A DNA stretch of 52,856 nt from Natronobiforma cellulositropha (GTDB lineage: Archaea; Halobacteriota; Halobacteria; Halobacteriales; Natrialbaceae). The translations under genes and the position numbers were made by a program. Location: NCBI RefSeq assembly GCF_025629245.1, contig NZ_JANZXN010000004.1:1-52856 (forward strand), in the 5' to 3' direction. Below the pieces are notes generated by a model. It had not been told where the DNA came from and searched no databases. It was given only the letters and a program-made list of their open reading frames with translations. This document shows, piece by piece, positions 25,021 through 32,321 of the stretch. Numbering within the stretch: position 1 is the stretch's first letter; every line of letters starts with the position of its first letter.

Positions 25021-26320
25021 ATGGCATCCTCAGATCCTTCGGATCTGATGTGCTGTGCAAGACTACGTCTTGCAAACACCGTCCGTGGTAGCAGGGGGGA
25101 CGTACTCCCCACTCACGTTCAGCGTCCCGCGATTCAGCGCAACGTCTACGGGTGCGCCTCCGTCGGCTGCGTTTTGCCTCCGACGGAGATACCGGAAACC
25201 GATGTTCTTCGCCGCGTTGTAATCCGCGTGGTTCTGGTACCCGCATTTCAGGCACTCGAACTGCTCGCCGTCACGGTTGTCCTCATGAGTACAGCCACAC
25301 GTCGAACAGCGTTGGGACGTGTGGTTCGGCGGGACTTGCACGGCTTCGACGCCATACTCTGCCGCCTTGTACTCGACGTATTGGAACAACCGACGGAACG
25401 CCCACACGTGTTGCCACGTTGCTTGCGGGATGTTCTCGCGGATATGCGTTAGGTCCTCGAAGACGATGTGCGAACAGCCGTATTCGACGGCTTCCTCGAT
25501 GAGTTCGTTCGCCACGCCATGAAGGTATATCTCGAAGCGTCCGTATTCCTTCCGACCAACGCCTTCGATAGCTTCGTGGGCTGCTCGCGTCCCGGTCTGT
25601 TGAAGCGAGCCACGGCGCTTCTCGTACTCCCGACGCCAATGGTTGAACTCATCGGCGGACCAAAACGTGCCGGTGGACGAGACGGCAATGTTGTTCACCC
25701 CCAGGTCCACACCGAGGACTGTTCTGTGCTCGGTGTCGGGTTCGGGATCGCCGGCTTCGACCTTCCGCATCGACGCATGAAGGAACCACTCGCCGTCTCG
25801 ACGCTGTAGGGTCGCCATGCGGAACTCGTAGTCCTCGTCTTCGAGGTACGTCCGTGGATGGCGCTCAGGGTCGTCGGGAAGGATGTAGGCGCACTCAACG
25901 CGCCCGTTGACGGTCGAAAGCGAAACGTGGTCACGGGAGAACGTCGCGCTTCGCTTGTCGTAGACCGCGCTATCGGCGGAGAAGTAGGGCTGCGACGTTC
26001 GTTCACCGCGCTTCAGTCGTGCGACACCGCTCTTGACGGCTTCGACCGCTCGGCGGACTCCTTTCTGAACGAGGTTCGCGGTAAGGTCGGTTTCGTCCCG
26101 CAGTTGGTCGTACAAGGCACGTTCGGCTTTGGCCTTCGAGGTAACGTGGTATCCGTCGTCACCATGCCAACACCATTCGCTCGCGGTGTTCGCACAGTGT
26201 TTGAATTGCTCGACCGTCTCGCGGAGGGACGAATCGGCGTCCTGAGCCACGTCGAGCTTGATTACGGCGGTACGACGTTTCACATAACTCGGCGGTGTTA
26301 CTTAAATATATGGGGGTGGG
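25021..26320 (-). mobile_element. IS1341-type (tnpB-only) IS200/IS605 element
   Basis: The element contains one intact tnpB and no tnpA. Its right end on the minus strand has a 7-bp hairpin (CAGATCC/GGATCTG, 25031-25047) followed by TGAGGATGCC (25023-25032), the same layout as the element fragment at 1-104. The left boundary is uncertain; the TATA box at 26301-26312 must lie within it, and the true end could be as far as about 26465. Sequence 24955-25020 (with a GACCCTCAACGAGCGAGG-type segment on the minus strand) may be part of the element or an older insertion. TnpB proteins are RNA-guided nucleases using an omegaRNA from this 3' end. Confidence 0.8.
25063..26283 (-). CDS. tnpB: RNA-guided endonuclease TnpB (IS1341-type OrfB)
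   Basis: A 406-residue, apparently intact TnpB. The RuvC residues are D193 in LGVDLGVNN, E276 in IVFEDLTHIREN and D354 in NHADYNAAKN. The zinc ribbon is C326/C329 and C344/C347 (CSTCG, CLKCG). The N-terminal helix-turn-helix/WED region (KLDVAQDADSSLRETVEQF) is present. The start is GTG 26283 with a TATA box 20-30 bp upstream (CTTAAATATATG on the plus strand, 26301-26312). Known biology: cleaves DNA next to a transposon-associated motif guided by omegaRNA and helps element persistence. No transposase TnpA partner is here, so mobility needs one in trans. Confidence 0.95.
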   Translation of the reverse strand: MKRRTAVIKLDVAQDADSSLRETVEQFKHCANTASEWCWHGDDGYHVTSKAKAERALYDQLRDETDLTANLVQKGVRRAVEAVKSGVARLKRGERTSQPYFSADSAVYDKRSATFSRDHVSLSTVNGRVECAYILPDDPERHPRTYLEDEDYEFRMATLQRRDGEWFLHASMRKVEAGDPEPDTEHRTVLGVDLGVNNIAVSSTGTFWSADEFNHWRREYEKRRGSLQQTGTRAAHEAIEGVGRKEYGRFEIYLHGVANELIEEAVEYGCSHIVFEDLTHIRENIPQATWQHVWAFRRLFQYVEYKAAEYGVEAVQVPPNHTSQRCSTCGCTHEDNRDGEQFECLKCGYQNHADYNAAKNIGFRYLRRRQNAADGGAPVDVALNRGTLNVSGEYVPPATTDGVCKT

Positions 26321-26385
26321 GCTGCCGAAGAACGTGGATTGTTGCGGAATTGTCGGCTCCTTCCCTCCCTACTCCGTTCGTGGTT

Positions 26386-26434
26386 CGAGACGCCAAAGGC
26401 GTCTCGTCATCACGAAAGACGCACGCGTCTTTCG
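26386..26434. repeat. Two perfect hairpins in the disrupted-gene region
   Basis: CGAGACGCC/GGCGTCTCG with a 3-nt loop (26386-26406) and CGAAAGACGC/GCGTCTTTCG with a 2-nt loop (26413-26434). They sit between the tnpB promoter and the surviving N-terminal fragment, so they may be left-end structure of the element or a separate small insertion. The gap 26284-26503 contains nothing else recognisable. Confidence 0.6.
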
Positions 26435-26465
26435 AACGACTTCGCTCGCGCTTGAGGAAGGGGCC

Positions 26466-26507
26466 TCCGCCTCGCAATTTAGGTGACTCGTCGTCGCTGC
26501 CGGTCAT
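26466..26507 (-). pseudogene. N-terminal fragment of the gene split by the tnpB element
   Basis: ATG 26507 overlaps the stop of the preceding HTH gene (GTATGA) and starts MTGSDDESPKLR. Soon after, the sequence turns into the hairpins and promoter of the tnpB element. The operon-style overlap shows a second gene once started here; its likely C-terminal part is at 24526-24951. Confidence 0.5.
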
Positions 26508-27076
26508 ACAGCCGAGTACAGGCCAGCCCCGTCACCGGACTCGGTGAGCGCTCGCTCGAGAAGCGCTATCCGGCGGCGAACCGTCCTCCACGTCGAGAGG
26601 CGGTCCCAGGTCTCCTCGATGGAGTGGCCGGTCTCCGCCGAGTACGCCGTCAGCGAGACCGCATCCGGAGCAGGAGCGTCGAACTCCGCACGCAGGGCCG
26701 CCGCACGCTCGGCGTCCGTCTCCAGCAGGTCGAGAAGTGCCTCCTGTGTGTACTCTCTCCGAAGCGTCTGGACGCGTCGCCAGTCCAGATACGCCTGGTT
26801 GCGTTCGTAGGTGGCTGGTGAGTCCGTCCGCTGGATCACGATCCCGATCCGTTCGAACCACTCGAGGTACTCGCGAGCAGCATCGACACCGTGTCCGGCG
26901 AGTTCGGCCACTTCGCTCGTCGTCGCCGGACTCTCGAGTCCGAGAGCCGCGTCGAAGAAGTCGTCTCGGGTTCGGTCACCGCGGACGAGGTCCGCAGGTG
27001 CCACCAGTGTATCGAACTCCGGAACCGCTGTCCGTTCGGCGGCGTCGGCTCTCAACTCGACGGGCGGTTCGTCCAT
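26504..27076 (-). CDS. Haloarchaeal HTH-domain protein, first gene of a disrupted two-gene operon
   Basis: A 190-residue protein starting at ATG 27076 (MDEPPVELRADAAERT). A winged-helix segment is visible at about 48-90 (SPATTSEVAELAGHGVDAAREYLEWFERIGIVIQ), followed by YERNQAYLDWRRVQTLRREYTQEALLDLLE and a helical C-terminus. Upstream GATTTATTCC (about 27100-27110) gives a TATA box at leaderless spacing. Its stop overlaps the start of the split second gene. Probable DNA-binding protein; target unknown. Confidence 0.72.
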   Translation of the reverse strand: MDEPPVELRADAAERTAVPEFDTLVAPADLVRGDRTRDDFFDAALGLESPATTSEVAELAGHGVDAAREYLEWFERIGIVIQRTDSPATYERNQAYLDWRRVQTLRREYTQEALLDLLETDAERAAALRAEFDAPAPDAVSLTAYSAETGHSIEETWDRLSTWRTVRRRIALLERALTESGDGAGLYSAV

Positions 27077-27205
27077 ACCGGTGTTCTCGAGGTGGAGCGG
27101 AATAAATCTTCGTGATGCTGAATATTCCGTCCGAGTGTGTTCTGACGGAGAATACGCCCCCGTGGATAGATAGATGCTGCTGGCGAACACGCGAGCGGAA
27201 CACCG

Positions 27206-27706
27206 ATGGTGAGCAGACGAGCGGTGCTGAGTGGCGTAGCCCTCCCGGTTGCGGGCGCACTCGCGGGGTGTACAGAGGGTGTGGAGGTCCTCCGCCGGGG
27301 CGAGTCGGCGAATTCGACACCCGAAACGGGGCGGTGGCCGGGTGCAGGAGAACTCACGCTCGAGGTCGTCGCCGACGGCGACGAACACGTACTCGTCCAA
27401 CCGACGACGAGCGAGCGCCTCTGGCTAAGCGGAGCGACACTCGAGTTCGACGGGAGGATACGCTACACGCTGGGGCGAAAGATGGACCTCGTGTTTCACA
27501 GCGCATCCGAACTGCGGGTGTATCTCGACGATCGCCCGCCGTCGCGACTGGACCTCGCCTCACCGCGGTATCGAGTCGGGGCGAGCCTCGAGGACACACT
27601 CGAGTTCGGCGAGGAGTCGGACGTCGCGCTCTACAACCAGCGCGGCGAGCGGGTTGCCGGTACGCCGGGTGCGCCAGCGAAAGGGACCGGAGCGGAAAGA
27701 AGATAG
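27206..27706 (+). CDS. Tat-exported lipoprotein, function unknown
   Basis: A 166-residue protein with a twin-arginine signal (VSRRAVLSGVALPVAGALAG) and a lipobox ending at the cysteine in LAGC (about residue 22), so it should be exported folded and anchored by lipid on the outer face of the membrane. The mature part (TLEVVADGDEHVLVQPTT, RVYLDDRPPSRLDLASPRY) shows no recognised domain. It is divergent from the HTH gene at 27076. Confidence 0.72.
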   Translation: MVSRRAVLSGVALPVAGALAGCTEGVEVLRRGESANSTPETGRWPGAGELTLEVVADGDEHVLVQPTTSERLWLSGATLEFDGRIRYTLGRKMDLVFHSASELRVYLDDRPPSRLDLASPRYRVGASLEDTLEFGEESDVALYNQRGERVAGTPGAPAKGTGAERR

Positions 27707-27777
27707 CGGGTACAGGAGGCGGCCGAACTCGAGTCACACGCCGATCCCCGTCCCGCGTCCGCCGCTGGCTCAAAAGA

Positions 27778-27785
27778 CTTAATGG
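27778..27785 (+). promoter_or_regulatory. TATA box of the TFE operon
   Basis: CTTAATGG about 28 bp before ATG 27809, consistent with a leaderless transcript. A GGAGGGG stretch (27800-27806) just before the start could alternatively act as a Shine-Dalgarno site if transcription starts further upstream. Confidence 0.5.
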
Positions 27786-27808
27786 CTGTATGCGATTAGG
27801 GAGGGGTA

Positions 27809-28333
27809 ATGGCTTTTGAGGACCTGCTCGAGGACCCGGTAATACAGAAGTACTTACACGAGCTGGTCGGACCGAAGGGGATGCCGGTCGCGGCGGCCCC
27901 GCCCGACGGCGAAGTGACGGACGAGGAACTCGCCGACTCCCTCGACCTCGAACTCAACGACGTCCGCCGGTCGCTGTTTATTCTCTACGAGAACGACCTG
28001 GCGACCTACCGACGGCTCAGAGACGAGGATTCTGGCTGGCTGACCTACCTCTGGACGTTCGAGTACGAGAACATCCCGGAGAACCTAGAGAGCGAGATGT
28101 ACCGCCTCCACGAGGCGCTCGAGCGCCGCCAGGAGTACGAGCGCAACCACGAGTTCTACCTCTGTGAGATCTGTTCGATCCGCTTCGAGTTCGGCGAAGC
28201 GATGGACTTCGGCTTCGAGTGCCCCGAGTGTGGCTCGCCGATGGAGTCGATGGACAACGACATGCTCGTCTACGCGATGGAAGACCGACTGGCAGCACTC
28301 GAGGACGAACTCAACCTCGACGCGGGCGCATAA
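27809..28333 (+). CDS. tfe: Transcription factor E, alpha subunit
   Basis: A 174-residue TFE that helps open promoters with TBP, TFB and RNA polymerase. The N-terminal winged helix (DEELADSLDLELNDVRRSLFILYENDL) binds the polymerase clamp. The C-terminal zinc ribbon has CEIC (about 117) and CPEC (about 137). The stop TAA overlaps the next start (TAATG), so it forms an operon with the DUF2110 and DUF5803 genes, a conserved haloarchaeal arrangement. Confidence 0.94.
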   Translation: MAFEDLLEDPVIQKYLHELVGPKGMPVAAAPPDGEVTDEELADSLDLELNDVRRSLFILYENDLATYRRLRDEDSGWLTYLWTFEYENIPENLESEMYRLHEALERRQEYERNHEFYLCEICSIRFEFGEAMDFGFECPECGSPMESMDNDMLVYAMEDRLAALEDELNLDAGA

Positions 28334-29001
28334 TGGTCGTCCTCGCAACCAAACTGTACGTCAGCGGTTCGGCTCGGAAACGCGCACTCGACTCGCTGCG
28401 CTCGCTCGTCGGCAACGACCTCGGCGACCTCGAGGTCGAGTACGAGGTGGGGATCCGCCACGACGACTTCCCCTCGGTCACTATCGAGGGCGAGGACGCC
28501 GTCGTCGCCCGGAACGTCCTCCGCGAGGAGTGGGGCGAGGTCGTCCCCGACCTCCGTGAGGGAGAGACCTACGTCGGCACGCTCGAGTCCTGGGACGAGG
28601 AGGGGTTCGTCCTGGACGCGGGCCAGGCGGTGCGAATTCCGAGCGAGGAACTCGGACTCGGTCCCGGGACGCCCGCCCAGATTCGCGAGCGCTTCGGGCT
28701 GGTCCAGCACCTCCCGATGCGCTTCGTCTACGAGGAGGGGGCGTCGCGGCTGGCCGACGACGAGCGCGACCGCCTCTACGACTGGCGACGCGGCGACGGC
28801 CGCCTGAACGTCAACAGTGCGACGCGCGCGGAGGTGCGCTCGACGCTCAACCGTGCCGGCCACGCCCGTGACGTGGTGACGATCGAGCGACTCGGCTTGC
28901 TCGAGCAGAGCGTCATCTGCACCGAAGACACGGACCCGCCGGGGCTGCTCGCGAGCGTCGGCTCCTACCTGCCGTCCGAGCTGCGGTGTGTCGTCCCCTA
29001 G
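28333..29001 (+). CDS. DUF2110 family protein
   Basis: A 222-residue archaeal DUF2110 protein starting MVVLATKLYVSGSARKRALDSLRSLVGNDL, with a beta-rich middle (GETYVGTLESWDEEGFVLDAG) and a helical C-terminus. It is coupled to tfe by a 1-bp overlap, suggesting a transcription- or RNA-related role, but no activity is known to me. Confidence 0.85.
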   Translation: MVVLATKLYVSGSARKRALDSLRSLVGNDLGDLEVEYEVGIRHDDFPSVTIEGEDAVVARNVLREEWGEVVPDLREGETYVGTLESWDEEGFVLDAGQAVRIPSEELGLGPGTPAQIRERFGLVQHLPMRFVYEEGASRLADDERDRLYDWRRGDGRLNVNSATRAEVRSTLNRAGHARDVVTIERLGLLEQSVICTEDTDPPGLLASVGSYLPSELRCVVP

Positions 29002-29002
29002 T

Positions 29003-29755
29003 ATGAATCGCCGCCTCCTCCTCGCGACGGTGCTGGTTGCGCTGGTCGCCATCACCGCCGGGTGTGCAGGCATCTTCGGCGGCATCTCGGACGAGACGCT
29101 CGACCGGGAACAGGAGTACGACGACCTGCTCGACCGTGAGGCGGACGCCGTGATCGACGTCGAGGATGGGGAGTTTCGCGCAGTGTACGACCTGAACGAC
29201 ACCGACTCGTTCTCGATGTCGCGCTCTGAGATCTATCGCGAGGTGGCGATCGACATCGAGGCGGTGCGCTACTGGTACCCGAACGGGACGATGGTCACCG
29301 GCTCCGAACTCGACATCGACCAGGGGCGCTCGAGTACGGAGGTACGCCTCCCGGAGGGCAACGGGACGTTCGCCTACACCAGCAACGCGGGTAGCAAGAC
29401 GTTCCACCTCCCGGCGTTCGTCTCGGGCTCGTACGAGGTGACGCTCCCCGAAGGCCACCGGAGCGACAACTTCCTCTTCGGGAGCGTCACGCCGCGTGGA
29501 TACGACCGCGAGGTCGTCGACGATCGCGAGGTGTTGCGCTGGGACGACCTGAGCAGCACCATCTCGATCAGGTTCTTCCTCGAGCGCGACCTGCTGTTGT
29601 TCGCCGGGTTCGTCGCGCTCGCGGTCGTGATCGGTGGCTCGCTGCTCGGCTACTACTACCGGCAGGTGAAGCAACTCCAGGCGCGCCGAGAGGAGATGGG
29701 TCTCGACGTCGACCTCGAGGACGACGGCGATGGCGGCTCGCCACCGTTTCCCTGA
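29003..29755 (+). CDS. DUF5803-type membrane lipoprotein
   Basis: A 250-residue protein starting at ATG 29003. A lipoprotein signal ends at the cysteine in LVAITAGCAG (about residue 21). The extracellular beta-rich domain is followed by a single C-terminal transmembrane segment (DLLLFAGFVALAVVIGGSLLGYYY, about 193-216) and a short cytoplasmic tail. It is the third gene of the tfe operon. Function unknown. Confidence 0.8.
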   Translation: MNRRLLLATVLVALVAITAGCAGIFGGISDETLDREQEYDDLLDREADAVIDVEDGEFRAVYDLNDTDSFSMSRSEIYREVAIDIEAVRYWYPNGTMVTGSELDIDQGRSSTEVRLPEGNGTFAYTSNAGSKTFHLPAFVSGSYEVTLPEGHRSDNFLFGSVTPRGYDREVVDDREVLRWDDLSSTISIRFFLERDLLLFAGFVALAVVIGGSLLGYYYRQVKQLQARREEMGLDVDLEDDGDGGSPPFP

Positions 29756-29846
29756 CACACCGTCGACGCCGACGCGGGGTACCGACCCGGGCGGTTCGCG
29801 GGGGTGTCGAGGGGGCGCGTCGGCGGGGTACGGTTGGGAGTCAATG

Positions 29847-29854
29847 TTTTATTG
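29847..29854 (+). promoter_or_regulatory. TATA box of cheW
   Basis: TTTTATTG, 28-35 bp before ATG 29882, in an AT-rich pocket. The same octamer appears before the opposing htr gene (minus strand, 41487-41494), so the two chemotaxis genes may share promoter strength. Confidence 0.5.
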
Positions 29855-29881
29855 GTGGGCTGTAATACACGAACAGGACCT

Positions 29882-30640
29882 ATGTCTCCGGATCTCCCGA
29901 AGAAACTTCTCGGAATCGACACCGACGACCCCAGCGGCGGGACTGCAGGGGGCAACGAGACGGACGAAGAGGAACTCGAGCGGTTCGTCTTCGTGCTGAT
30001 CGGCGACCAGCGGCTGGCGCTGTCGGTCGACGACGTCAAGTCGATCACGCGGCCGCCGGTAGAGATCACGCGCGTGCCGAGAGCGCCCGACGCCATCGAG
30101 GGCGTCGTCGACATCCGCGGGGAGATCACGGTCGTCATCGAGCCGCGGATTCACTTCCCCGTCACGGCGGCGGCTCCGACGAACCAGCGACTGCTCGTAC
30201 TGGACCGGCCGAGCGACCAGCAGCCGGCGGCGATCCGCGTCGACGACGTCCTCGGCGTCGAGACCATCCCCGTGACGAACGTGCTCGAGGAGACGGACGG
30301 CGACGATGCTGGCCCGCTCGAGCACCCGCTAGTCGTCGGTCTCGTCGAGAAAGAGACGTACGAGCGCGAGCCCGACGACGGGAGTGACGAACGCGAGCGG
30401 CTGCGGGCCCCCGACTCGTTGCTGGCCGACCTGCCGGGTGCGGAAGGACCCGCTGGGCCGTCGCCGTTGACTGCGGCGAGACAACGAACGAGCAGCGAGG
30501 AGTTCGACGTCTTCGAGGACGAAGACGAGGTGGAAGCCGACGAAACCGAGGACGAGGAGGAGGCTCCCGAGCCAACCGTCGAGACGACGCCGCTGGTCGA
30601 CGTCGAACGGTTGCTCCTCGCGTCGGGTCACGTCGAGTGA
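29882..30640 (+). CDS. cheW: Chemotaxis coupling protein CheW (with acidic insert)
   Basis: A 252-residue adaptor linking transducers to CheA. The SH3-like CheW core runs about 33-160 (RFVFVLIGDQRLALSVDDVKSI, RVPRAPDAIEGVVDIRGEITVVIEPR, IRVDDVLGVETIP). An acidic low-complexity segment (about 195-240, including EFDVFEDEDEVEADETED) is inserted before the last strand TPLVDVERLLLASG. Usual CheW length is about 150, so this one is long. The acidic insert resembles segments in CheA, Htr and the PilB-like ATPase of this window. Confidence 0.9.
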   Translation: MSPDLPKKLLGIDTDDPSGGTAGGNETDEEELERFVFVLIGDQRLALSVDDVKSITRPPVEITRVPRAPDAIEGVVDIRGEITVVIEPRIHFPVTAAAPTNQRLLVLDRPSDQQPAAIRVDDVLGVETIPVTNVLEETDGDDAGPLEHPLVVGLVEKETYEREPDDGSDERERLRAPDSLLADLPGAEGPAGPSPLTAARQRTSSEEFDVFEDEDEVEADETEDEEEAPEPTVETTPLVDVERLLLASGHVE

Positions 30641-30747
30641 GCGCAGAGAGGGGCTGAGTGGTTCTTTTTCGACGTTTATCACGTCTGATAATCGAGAGAC
30701 AGCATTTATGGTATTGGTATCTCTATCGAACTGTGGTGTACAACTGA

Positions 30748-31113
30748 ATGTCGACAGGGGTGCTCATCGTAGACGACTCACATTTTATGCGGAATCTCTT
30801 ACGACAGATTCTCGAACAAGAGTACCGCATCGTTGGAGAGGCGTCGAACGGTGCCGAGGCCGTGAAGTTATACAAGGAACAGAATCCGGACATCGTCATG
30901 ATGGACATCGTGATGCCGAAGTGTAACGGTATCAAGGCGACTGCAGCGATCAAGAAGCTCGATCCGCAGTCGCGCGTCATCATGTGTACGAGTGTCGGGC
31001 AACGAGAGAAGATGAAACTCGCCGTGAAAGCTGGGGCCGACGGCTACGTGACGAAGCCGTTCGAAGAACCCAGCGTACGGAAGGCTCTGGCAGACGTCGT
31101 CGCCGCGGTATGA
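30748..31113 (+). CDS. cheY: Response regulator CheY
   Basis: A 121-residue single receiver domain. The acidic pocket is D9-D10, the phosphorylated aspartate D53 (VMMDIVMP), with T81 and K103 (VTKPFEE) completing the switch. Phosphorylated by CheA, it signals to the motor. In archaea it reaches the archaellum through CheF, but no cheF is in this window. A TATA-like CATTTATGG lies about 40 bp upstream. Its stop overlaps the cheB start (ATGA). Confidence 0.95.
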   Translation: MSTGVLIVDDSHFMRNLLRQILEQEYRIVGEASNGAEAVKLYKEQNPDIVMMDIVMPKCNGIKATAAIKKLDPQSRVIMCTSVGQREKMKLAVKAGADGYVTKPFEEPSVRKALADVVAAV

Positions 31114-32321
31114 CTCAGGTACTCGTTGTCGAAGACTCGCAGTTCATGCGGACAGTCATCGACAACGCGCTCACAGATGCGGGCTACGAGGTCGCGGCGG
31201 TGGCCAGCGGTGAAGAAGCCGTCGACGCCGTCGCCGAACTCGAGCCCGCCGTAGTGACGATGGACGTCGAGATGCCCGGCATGAGCGGTATCGAAGCGGT
31301 CGAACACGTCATGGCGACGAATCCGACGCCGGTCGTGATGCTCAGTGCCTACACCGAGCGCGGGACCGACGCGACGCTCGAGGCACTGGAACGGGGGGCC
31401 GTCGACTTCATACACAAACCGGACGGGTCGGACTCGCGAAATCTCGCGCACCTCGTCGACGCGATCGTCGAAACCGTCGGTGACATCGTCGACGCCGACG
31501 TGTCGCCGCTCGCGCTCTCGCGTTCTGTGAGCGCGCCACCGTCGACGGCGAGCGAAGCGACAGCGAGTCCATCGGAGCCGATACCTGCACCGACGCCCGC
31601 GGCACCGGCCGACGCGGCGAACGAACAGCGTACAGGGCACAGCGACCGCGAGCGTGCCACCGAGGTGCGCTCGGATACGGACGACGCCGAGACGCGAGTC
31701 GACGGCGACGGACCCTACTGCGACGACCCGACGCTCGTCGTCGGTGCGTCGACCGGCGGCCCACGACTCATCGAACGTATCCTCGAGTGTTTGCCGCTCG
31801 ACCTCGGCGCGAAGGTCGTGGTCGTCCAGCACATGCCCGAGGGGTTCACCGCGCGCTTCGCCGACCGACTGGACGCAGCGAGCGCCTACGAGGTCCGCGA
31901 AGCCAGAGACGGTGACCGGGTGAGAGCTGGAGAGGTCGTGGTCGCTCGCGGTGGCGTCCACCTCGCGGTCACGAACAACGTCGGCGGCTGGCTCCGGGTC
32001 AGATACGACAGCCGAGAACGGGTACACGGCGTCCGCCCATCGATCGACGTGACGATGCAGACGGCTGCCAGCCGCGTCAGCGACCCCCTCGTCGGGGTCG
32101 TCCTGACGGGGATGGGAAAAGACGGTGCTGAGGGAATTGCGGCGATCAAACGCGCCGGCGGGCGAACCATCGCCCAGGACGAAGCGACGTCCCCCGTCTT
32201 CGGCATCCCTCGACAAGCGATCGAAACCGGGTGCGTCGACGAGGTCGTCGCCGCTGACGATCTCGTCGAGCGCATCTGTGACGCCTTCAGAACTGACACG
32301 GACGGTGAGACCAATGGATGA
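31110..32321 (+). CDS. cheB: Chemotaxis methylesterase CheB
   Basis: A 403-residue protein: receiver domain with D52 (VTMDVEMPG), a low-complexity linker rich in Ala/Pro/Ser (about 140-205), and the methylesterase domain with catalytic S214 (VGASTGGP), H241 (VVQHMPEG) and D338 (TGMGKDGAEG). It removes methyl groups from transducers for adaptation. It overlaps the cheY stop and the cheA start by a few bases, so the genes are translationally coupled. Confidence 0.95.
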   Translation: MTQVLVVEDSQFMRTVIDNALTDAGYEVAAVASGEEAVDAVAELEPAVVTMDVEMPGMSGIEAVEHVMATNPTPVVMLSAYTERGTDATLEALERGAVDFIHKPDGSDSRNLAHLVDAIVETVGDIVDADVSPLALSRSVSAPPSTASEATASPSEPIPAPTPAAPADAANEQRTGHSDRERATEVRSDTDDAETRVDGDGPYCDDPTLVVGASTGGPRLIERILECLPLDLGAKVVVVQHMPEGFTARFADRLDAASAYEVREARDGDRVRAGEVVVARGGVHLAVTNNVGGWLRVRYDSRERVHGVRPSIDVTMQTAASRVSDPLVGVVLTGMGKDGAEGIAAIKRAGGRTIAQDEATSPVFGIPRQAIETGCVDEVVAADDLVERICDAFRTDTDGETNG

